Source: Chloroflexota bacterium (lineage in GTDB: Bacteria; Chloroflexota; UBA6077; CF-72). From it: 12,167 nucleotides of DNA. Under the pieces are notes generated by a model. It ran no database searches and was not told the origin of the DNA. It saw only the letters and a list, made by a program, of their open reading frames with translations. This document shows, piece after piece, positions 6,552-12,167 of the stretch (position 1 is its first letter; the number at the start of each line of letters is the position of its first letter). A program made the translations under genes and the position numbers. Location of the stretch: contig JAFAWJ010000324.1 of the NCBI GenBank assembly GCA_019242065.1, positions 1-12,167 of the forward strand, in the 5' to 3' direction.

Positions 6552-7633
6552 GCCGAGTTGTGTTCAACGTGCTGGCACCCGGGGTTGCGGCGATCCGGGG
6601 TGAGCTCGACGCGGCGATCGCACGGGTACTCGACTCGGGCAGGTTCCTGATGGGTCCTGAGCTCGAGGCCTTCGAGCACGAGTTCGCCGCGTATCACGGC
6701 AACAGTCAGCTGGCCGTTGGTGTCGGCTCGGGCACCGACGCACTGCGGATCGGGCTCCTGGCCCTGGGCATCGAGCCCGGCGACGACGTGCTGGTGACCG
6801 CCAACGCTGGCGTGCCGCCCGTCGCGGCGGTGGTGGCCGCCGGGGCACACCCCGTGTTCTGCGACGTCGACCCGCACACGTTCACGCTGGACCCGAATGA
6901 GATCGAGCGGCGCGTGACGCCGCGCACGCGAGCGATGCTGGTGGTGCATCTGTTCGGCCACCCGGCGGACATGCCGGCCATCGGCGAGCAGGCGCGGCGC
7001 TACGGCTTGAAGGTGCTGGAGGATTGCGCTCAGGCGCACGGCGCGCGGCTCAACGGACGGCTGGTTGGCACCTGGGGCGACGCGGCCGCGTTCAGCTTCT
7101 ACCCCACCAAGAACATGGGCGCGCTCGGCGACGCGGGCGCGCTGCTCAGCGCTGATCCGTCGATCGTCGACAAGGCGCGGCTGCTGCGCATGTACGGCTG
7201 GCGACAGCAGTACTTCAGCGAGCTGCACAGTACCGTCTCACGCCTGGACGACATCCAGGCGGCGGTGCTGCGCGTCAAACTGCGGCACCTTGACGAGTGG
7301 AATGCCGTTCGGGTACGGCTGGCCGAACGCTATCGTGCGGGCCTGCCGGAAGGAATCGTCGCGCCGCCGCGAGGTGGAGTCTTTCACCTGTTCGTGATCC
7401 AGTCGCCGCGGCGGGATGCGCTCAAAGCCCACCTGACGGAGTGCGGGATCGGCACGGGCATCCATTACCCGTTGCCAGCCCACCAGGAACCGCCCTATCT
7501 GCGGTTTGGCACAGACCCGCTGCCGGTCACGGAGCGGCTTGCGCGCGAGGTCTTGAGCCTGCCGCTGTATCCCGAGTTATCTGAGCACAGCGTGGACCGT
7601 GTGCTGGCGGCGTTGCGAGCGTATGGAGCGTGA
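6548..7633 (+). CDS. DegT/DnrJ/EryC1 family PLP-dependent sugar aminotransferase
   Basis: This 361-residue fold-type I aminotransferase would convert a keto-sugar nucleotide to an amino sugar using glutamate or glutamine and PLP. The PLP lysine is K188 in FSFYPTKNMGALGDAGA. The ring-nitrogen acid is D159 in VLEDCAQAHGA. GVGSGTDALRIGL (58-70) forms the phosphate-binding start, and SRLDDIQAAVLRVKL is the usual helix after the lysine. The C-terminal GIGTGIHYPLPAHQ and LSLPLYPELSE are hallmark segments of the family. The length is normal. The ATG at 6548 overlaps the SDR stop (ATGA), and no separate SD is evident, so coupling is likely. The regiochemistry (C3 or C4) and the NDP-sugar cannot be read from sequence. 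The SDR just upstream does not by itself explain where a keto intermediate would come from. Confidence 0.92.
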   Translation: MSRVVFNVLAPGVAAIRGELDAAIARVLDSGRFLMGPELEAFEHEFAAYHGNSQLAVGVGSGTDALRIGLLALGIEPGDDVLVTANAGVPPVAAVVAAGAHPVFCDVDPHTFTLDPNEIERRVTPRTRAMLVVHLFGHPADMPAIGEQARRYGLKVLEDCAQAHGARLNGRLVGTWGDAAAFSFYPTKNMGALGDAGALLSADPSIVDKARLLRMYGWRQQYFSELHSTVSRLDDIQAAVLRVKLRHLDEWNAVRVRLAERYRAGLPEGIVAPPRGGVFHLFVIQSPRRDALKAHLTECGIGTGIHYPLPAHQEPPYLRFGTDPLPVTERLAREVLSLPLYPELSEHSVDRVLAALRAYGA

Positions 7634-8366
7634 GCAATACGCGATCATGGCGCGCCAGGAGGAGCGCCACTGGTGGTACACAGGCATGCGCCGCGTGGCG
7701 CTGGCGGTTCTTGACGACGTCCTGGATGATCGGCGTGGATTGCGCGTTCTCGACGCCGGCTGCGGCACGGGTGGAACGACCCGCGAGCTGAACCGCTTTG
7801 GCGACGTCTACGGCATCGACCTGGCCTGGGAGGGTCTCGAGCCCTCTCGCGCGCGTGGGTTGCGCCGACTCTCGCGCGCGACCATAGAACGCCTGCCATT
7901 CAGGTCGGCCAGCTTCGACGTCGCGACGAGTTTCGAGGTCGTCTATCACCTGGGCGTCGCCAACGACATTCGCGCGTTTCAAGAGATTCGACGCGTGCTG
8001 AAGCCCGGCGGTGTGTTTCTGTTGCGCGTGCCGGCCCACGACTGGCTGCGCGGCGAGCACGACCGCCTGGTGCACACCCGCCACCGGTACGCCCCCGACG
8101 AAGTCCGCGGCAAACTCGAGGCCGCCGGATTTGGCGTCGAGCGATTGACCTGGGCCAATACGGTCCTCTTTCTTCCGGCCGTCGCCAAGCGGCTGCTCGA
8201 GCGCGTTCAGGGCCAGGCCGACGACGCGGAGCCGGACCTGTGGCAACCGCCCGCGCCCGTCAATCGCGTGCTGGAGGAGGCCATCGCCGTCGAGGCGCTG
8301 GCGATTCCGCGTGGTGTGCCGCTGCCATTCGGGCTGTCGATCCTGGCTGTCGCCCGGGCTGTGTGA
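7623..8366 (+). CDS. Class I SAM-dependent methyltransferase
   Basis: This 247-residue methyltransferase has a Rossmann-like fold. The SAM-binding motif I is VLDAGCGTGG (42-51). The acidic end of strand 2 lies in VYGIDLAWEG. Motif for strand 4 is SFDVATSFEVVYHL, followed by RVLKPGGVFLLRVPA, which is typical of the Methyltransf_11 group. The N-terminal ERHWWYTG (14-21) is common in methyltransferases found beside glycan genes. I prefer the ATG at 7623 over an upstream one at 7599 because it gives the usual short lead into ERHWWY. It overlaps the aminotransferase gene by 11 nt. The likely substrate is a sugar, amino sugar or glycan hydroxyl or amine made by this operon, but this is inference from position. 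The C-terminal 'LPFGLSILAVARA' is a standard last strand. The gene ends inside a GTGA overlap with the next gene. Confidence 0.9.
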   Translation: MEREQYAIMARQEERHWWYTGMRRVALAVLDDVLDDRRGLRVLDAGCGTGGTTRELNRFGDVYGIDLAWEGLEPSRARGLRRLSRATIERLPFRSASFDVATSFEVVYHLGVANDIRAFQEIRRVLKPGGVFLLRVPAHDWLRGEHDRLVHTRHRYAPDEVRGKLEAAGFGVERLTWANTVLFLPAVAKRLLERVQGQADDAEPDLWQPPAPVNRVLEEAIAVEALAIPRGVPLPFGLSILAVARAV

Positions 8367-11230
8367 CCTCGACGACGCTCACCCCGCCCCTCGAGCGTTC
8401 GTCCCACGGGGTGCATCGCGTCCGTGCCGGCTCCCTGCAGGACGCGGCGGCCCTGGTGGTCCTCGCCGCCTGCGCGCTGATTCTGCATCGCGACGGCCTG
8501 GGCGGTGGACCCGCCTTTTATGAGCTGGATACGCGGCTGTTTTACTTCCCGCTGTCCACGTGGGTGAGCCAGCAGTTGCACGCCGGCAACTTCCCGCTGT
8601 GGCTGCCGGGTATCTTCACTGGCTATCCGATCTTTGCCGACGGTGAGCTTGGTCTCGCCTATCCGCCGCAGGTCGGACTGCTGGCCGCTCTGCCCGCTGA
8701 CCTGGCGATGGTCTGGCTGCGCGTGCTGCACGTGTTTCTGGCGGGCGCGCTGACCTTCGTCTATCTGCGCAGCCTGCGGCTCGCGCCGTTACCCGCCCTG
8801 GGCGGGGCGCTCGTCTTTGCGTTCGGTAGCTTCATCAGCGCCCAGATGCATCATGAGAACGTGGTGCGCTCGGCCGTCTGGCTGCCGGGCGTCTTGCTGT
8901 GCCTGGATCGCGCGACCCAGACGCCCGAACTCGCCCGGTGGGTCATGTGGAGCGCGCTCGGGTCACTGGCGTTCGCGCTGGCGGCGCTGGGTCTCCACAT
9001 CCAGCCGGTGCTGATGATTGCGATGGCGCTGGGACTGTACGCGGTGTTCCGCGCGATCTGGCCGGGGCATGGTGGTGTGTGGGTCGTGGGCAGCGGCGCG
9101 GTCATCTTGCTCGGCGGACTCGGCCTGGCCGCCGTCCAGTGGCTGCCATTGGGCGAGTGGGCGCTGGCGTCGTCGAGGCGAGGTGGTGTGGACTACGAGT
9201 TCGCCAGCGCATTCGCACTGCCGCCCGCCAACCTGCTGAACCTGCTGTTTCCGTACTTCTTTCGCCTCTCGGACGCGACGACGTGGTGGACGTTATGGCA
9301 ACAGTGGGAGATCGAGCTGTACGTCGGCATCCCGACGCTGGCGCTGGCGTGTGTCGGTCTGATCTTCGCCAGACGTATCGAGCTGGTGTATTTCGTGATG
9401 CTGGGCCTGGTGTCGCTGTGGATCGCCATGGCTGAGTACGCGCCATTTCTCAACCTGCACCACTTGCTGTGGGTGCTGCCGGGCTTTTCGTTTCTGCGGG
9501 CGCCCGCGCGCTTCAGCTACCTGGTGGTCTTCGCGTGCGCGTGTCTGGCCGGCTTCGGTCTGCAGGCATTGGGCACCACACGGCGGCGTCTGCCGCTGGC
9601 GCTGGTTGGCGGGGCGTCCGCCGCCATCACCTTGCTCGCCCTGCTCCTGCTCCTGCCGGCCGGCCACGCCTGGCTCGCCGCGGACCCGCAGCGCGCCGTG
9701 CAGTGGGCTCAGGCAACCTACCTGGCCGAGCGAGCGCAGTATCCGATCGACCCGCAGCTGGTCGTCGACGGTTTTCTGACCTCGCTTGACCTGACGACCA
9801 TCAAGACGGCCTGGTCGCTGGTGTTGCTCGCGCTCACCGCGCTGGCATTCGTGACCTGGCTGATGCTGGGGCCGCGTCGCACAACCGGGGCGCAGGCCAT
9901 CTTCGTGGGATTGCTGGCGGTCGACCTGCTGGTCTTTGCGTTCGACTTCCATCCGCGAACACCGTTGGCCAGCCTCACGCCAGACCTCGACGCCTCAGCC
10001 GACCAGCGGGTGCTGATGCGTGATTCGTCCGATTTTCCAGACCTGCAGCCCGATCAACTGCTCGCCGAGGGCATCCCGACGACCGACGGCTACAGCTCGC
10101 TGCCGTCGGAGCGCCACGCCGAGCTGGCGTCGTTCACCAGCGTCGACCCGCGGCTCTTCGACCTGTGGAGCGCACCGCTGATTCTGGACCCGCCGAATCC
10201 GGCCGATGCCGCCGACGCGGACGGGGTGCACTTTCGGTCGCAGCACCCGCTGGCGGCAGGCTTCGGCGGCTCGACCCCCCAGATCCTGCATCTGCCCGCG
10301 GTGGCTGGAACGGGGCTGCGACTCGTAGGCACACTGAGCTACGCCTACAACGTCCCGCAGGGTCAGACGGTTGCCACGCTCACCGTTGGAGACAGCGTGC
10401 TGCCCATCCGTGCCGGGATCGAGCTGTCGGAGCGTGCCTACGATCGCCCGAGTCTCAAGGGACTGGTCCAGCATCAGAAGGCACAGGCAGCGTTCGATTT
10501 CGAAGAGACGACGCCGCAGGGCGAGGACTACACCGCTCACCTGTACACGGCGGACCTGCCCGCGACGCTGGCTCCGGGCGGCAGCGTGACGTTCAGTCCG
10601 ACGGACCCCGCCGTCCTGGTGGAAGTCGACGGGCTGGGCGTCATAGACGCCGCGGGTGGGGTGACCTCCCTCGACCTGGCCAGTCGCGACGGGCTGCAGC
10701 GCATTGACCATCAGCAGATTCACAATGCCCTGGCTCTGCCACGCGCGTACGTGCTGCCCAGGACCCAGGCCTTTTCATCGGCGCGGCATCCGGACCAGAC
10801 GCCCACGCAACTGGTGGCCGGTCCGGATGTGGACCTCCATCGCATGGTGCTGATCGAAGGCGATCCGTCTGTGGCCGCGGAGCCGGTTGGCGAAGCGGCA
10901 GTGACACCCGCTGTCAGCGTGCAGGACCTCGGGCCCAACGTCGTGCGGGTCGTGGCCAGCGCCGACGCGCCAGCCTATCTGATGCTCGACGATTTCTATC
11001 ACCGCGGTTGGAGCGCGCAGGTCGACGGCCAGCCGGCGCGCATCTTCGTCGCCAATGCCTTGTTCCGTGCCGTGGCGATCGATCCGGGAACGCACGTGGT
11101 CGAGTTCCGCTTCGCGCCGGCATCCCACCTGCTGGGTGCGCTGGTATCGGGACTGTGTCTGGTGGTGGCGATTGGCGCGATTGTGTGGAGTCGGCTCCGA
11201 CTTGGTGTACCCTCGCGGCCGAAAGCGTAA
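8363..11230 (+). CDS. YfhO-like polytopic membrane protein (GT-C-like) with large extracellular domain
   Basis: This is a 955-residue envelope protein. The GTG at 8363 overlaps the methyltransferase stop (GTGA). An upstream in-frame ATG (8240) would add 41 unhydrophobic, Arg-rich residues read through that gene and is rejected. The first membrane segment is at about 26-42. It is followed by an outer loop with YELDTRLFYFP (D56) and GNFPLWLPGIFTGYP (75-89), the signature loop of YfhO/GT-C-type proteins, where an acidic residue is usually catalytic. About a dozen membrane segments run to about 530. A beta-rich extracellular domain of roughly 390 residues follows, ending with DDFYHRGWSAQVDGQPA and GTHVVEFRFAP, a C-terminal motif typical of the YfhO family, and then a last membrane helix (922-943). 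In Bacillus and Listeria, YfhO proteins transfer sugars from a lipid carrier to teichoic acids. A similar outward glycosylation step is inferred here, with the operon's GT2 as supplier. Confidence 0.85.
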   Translation: MTSTTLTPPLERSSHGVHRVRAGSLQDAAALVVLAACALILHRDGLGGGPAFYELDTRLFYFPLSTWVSQQLHAGNFPLWLPGIFTGYPIFADGELGLAYPPQVGLLAALPADLAMVWLRVLHVFLAGALTFVYLRSLRLAPLPALGGALVFAFGSFISAQMHHENVVRSAVWLPGVLLCLDRATQTPELARWVMWSALGSLAFALAALGLHIQPVLMIAMALGLYAVFRAIWPGHGGVWVVGSGAVILLGGLGLAAVQWLPLGEWALASSRRGGVDYEFASAFALPPANLLNLLFPYFFRLSDATTWWTLWQQWEIELYVGIPTLALACVGLIFARRIELVYFVMLGLVSLWIAMAEYAPFLNLHHLLWVLPGFSFLRAPARFSYLVVFACACLAGFGLQALGTTRRRLPLALVGGASAAITLLALLLLLPAGHAWLAADPQRAVQWAQATYLAERAQYPIDPQLVVDGFLTSLDLTTIKTAWSLVLLALTALAFVTWLMLGPRRTTGAQAIFVGLLAVDLLVFAFDFHPRTPLASLTPDLDASADQRVLMRDSSDFPDLQPDQLLAEGIPTTDGYSSLPSERHAELASFTSVDPRLFDLWSAPLILDPPNPADAADADGVHFRSQHPLAAGFGGSTPQILHLPAVAGTGLRLVGTLSYAYNVPQGQTVATLTVGDSVLPIRAGIELSERAYDRPSLKGLVQHQKAQAAFDFEETTPQGEDYTAHLYTADLPATLAPGGSVTFSPTDPAVLVEVDGLGVIDAAGGVTSLDLASRDGLQRIDHQQIHNALALPRAYVLPRTQAFSSARHPDQTPTQLVAGPDVDLHRMVLIEGDPSVAAEPVGEAAVTPAVSVQDLGPNVVRVVASADAPAYLMLDDFYHRGWSAQVDGQPARIFVANALFRAVAIDPGTHVVEFRFAPASHLLGALVSGLCLVVAIGAIVWSRLRLGVPSRPKA

Positions 11231-11232
11231 TC

Positions 11233-11240
11233 AGGGGGAG
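11233..11240 (+). promoter_or_regulatory. Shine-Dalgarno AGGGGGAG for the solute-binding protein
   Basis: This purine-rich run lies in the 13-bp gap after the YfhO stop, 3 nt before the GTG at 11244. It supports that start. A possible -10 (TACCCT, 11206-11211) inside the end of the YfhO gene could give this gene its own transcript, but it lacks a good -35. Confidence 0.5.
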
Positions 11241-11243
11241 CGA

Positions 11244-12167
11244 GTGTCCAACCAGAACCAGCCGTCTGTCATACCCGAGTCGTCGACGCCACCCGACAGG
11301 AGCCGTCGGCGTTTTCTCATCTCGGCGGCGGGGGTGGCGATCGGCGTACCACTGCTGGCCGCGTGTGCCCCTCAGCCGACGACGCCGTCGGCCACGCGAC
11401 CGGCGACCGTGGCCACGACCTCCGGCGCAACTGGCGCCGCGGTCTTTCCAACCTATACGCCGGCGGCCAGCGGTCCCAAGCCCGACTTTCCTGCCAGCGG
11501 ACCCACGTATGACGACGGCTTCGCCAGTTATCCGTCGAACCCGGTCAAGGCCATTCCCGGCGAGCCGCCGGGCACCGGCAGCACGGTCAACGTCATGTCG
11601 ATCCAGTTGTTTCCGCCACCGACGGTTTACGAGCAGAATCCGGCGTGGCAGGCGGTCAACAAAGCGCTGAACGCTACCGTCAAATACCAGATCGTGACCG
11701 CCGCGGACTACCCCGTGAAGCTGGGTACGGTCATGGCCGGCAACGACCTGCCGGACCTGCTGTACATGTACACCGCCCCTGGTGCGGCGAGCACGCTGGC
11801 CGCCGCGCCTGGCGTCCCGCAGTTCCTCCAGTCACAGGCGGCCGATCTGACGCCGTACTTGAGCGGCGACGCCGCCAAGGACTACCCCAACCTGGCGGCC
11901 ATTCCCACCCAGGCCTGGAAGAACGCCGGCTGCGCCTACCAGGGTCACCTGTACATGATCCCGATCCACCGCTATTTGCCTTCGATGTTGTGGCTGAAGA
12001 ACGCCCCGATGTACGACAACGCATTCGGCGCGGACTACGTTCCCAAGAACGCCGACGACTTCAAGCGCATCATGCAGACGCTGACGCGTCCGAATGACGG
12101 CGTGTATGGCATCGCCGGGGCCCAGAACTCCACTATGTGGGTGCCGCAATTCGCGCAGTTGTTCGGG
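11244..12167 (+). CDS. Tat-exported lipoprotein, ABC-importer solute-binding protein, cut by right edge
   Basis: The GTG at 11244 opens a frame of 308 codons with no stop before the window ends. A twin-arginine motif SRRRFL (20-25) precedes a hydrophobic stretch, and a lipobox LAAC (38-41) puts the lipid on Cys41. This is a Tat-type lipoprotein signal. A Pro/Thr/Ala/Ser-rich linker of about 65 residues follows. The binding domain starts near 112 with STVNVMSIQLF, then VKYQIVTAADYPVKLGTVMAGNDLPDLLYMY, the first-lobe pattern of family 1 solute-binding proteins for sugars and oligosaccharides (LipO/YtcQ-like). Later 'YQGHLYMIPIHRYLPSMLWLKNAPMYD' and 'PKNADDFKRIMQTLTRPND' continue the fold. It would deliver a carbohydrate to a membrane permease, presumably encoded to the right. 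It begins 13 bp after the YfhO gene with its own SD, so it may share the operon transcript or start a new unit. The ligand is not known. Confidence 0.9.
   Translation, partial: MSNQNQPSVIPESSTPPDRSRRRFLISAAGVAIGVPLLAACAPQPTTPSATRPATVATTSGATGAAVFPTYTPAASGPKPDFPASGPTYDDGFASYPSNPVKAIPGEPPGTGSTVNVMSIQLFPPPTVYEQNPAWQAVNKALNATVKYQIVTAADYPVKLGTVMAGNDLPDLLYMYTAPGAASTLAAAPGVPQFLQSQAADLTPYLSGDAAKDYPNLAAIPTQAWKNAGCAYQGHLYMIPIHRYLPSMLWLKNAPMYDNAFGADYVPKNADDFKRIMQTLTRPNDGVYGIAGAQNSTMWVPQFAQLFG

Noticed and set aside
11187..11200. Hairpin AGTCGG-CT-CCGACT near the end of the YfhO gene, considered as a terminator
   Set aside because: It is short, inside coding sequence and not followed by a T run.
11008..11670. 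Arg/Ser-rich plus-strand frame over the YfhO end and solute-binding protein start
   Set aside because: Out of frame with both real genes; the Tat motif and lipobox in the other frame settle the reading.
1..12167. CRISPR array, tRNA, insertion sequence or phage genes
   Set aside because: No spaced direct repeats, tRNA-like folds, transposase or integrase motifs were seen on either strand.

Overview
The window is G+C-rich DNA from a bacterium, most likely a Chloroflexota member or a similar high-GC monoderm-type lineage. Support for this is indirect: GTG starts are frequent, secreted proteins carry long Thr/Pro/Ala stalks, there is a sortase, and there is a Tat-type solute-binding lipoprotein. 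No rRNA or other marker gene is present, so this placement is inference. Genes pack the window almost end to end. No gene-free stretch exceeds about 100 bp. I see no tRNA, rRNA, CRISPR array, insertion sequence, prophage gene or convincing intrinsic terminator.

Left block (1-2486). A minus-strand pair holds a membrane-anchored coiled-coil protein followed, with no intervening base, by the start of uraD (OHCU decarboxylase, purine/urate breakdown), which runs off the left edge. Only 35 bp separate this pair from a divergent plus-strand gene for a soluble HEXXH zinc oligopeptidase of the M2/M3 type. The gap contains a short palindrome that reads as two back-to-back -10 boxes.

Middle block (2493-4679, minus strand). 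A secreted protein with an Ig-like domain, a Pro/Thr stalk and a C-terminal membrane anchor is followed 6 bp later by an unusually large sortase. The sortase carries an extra beta-sandwich domain between its membrane anchor and its catalytic domain. Together they look like a cell-surface anchoring pair. The sortase gene converges on the peptidase gene with only 6 bp between the stop codons.

Right block (4780-12167, plus strand). Five tightly overlapping genes form an operon: a polyprenyl-phosphate-type GT2 glycosyltransferase, an NDP-sugar-type SDR, a DegT/DnrJ/EryC1 aminotransferase, a class I methyltransferase, and a 955-residue YfhO-like polytopic membrane protein. Three junctions are 4-nt GTGA/ATGA overlaps and one is an 11-nt overlap. 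I infer that the SDR, aminotransferase and methyltransferase make or modify an amino sugar. The GT2 would load a sugar on a lipid carrier, and the YfhO-like protein would transfer it to an envelope polymer outside the membrane, by analogy with the CsbB/YfhO glycosylation pairs of Firmicutes. A Tat-type lipoprotein solute-binding protein of an ABC importer begins 13 bp after the operon and runs off the right edge. A good -35/-10 pair lies just upstream of the GT2 start and predicts a nearly leaderless mRNA.
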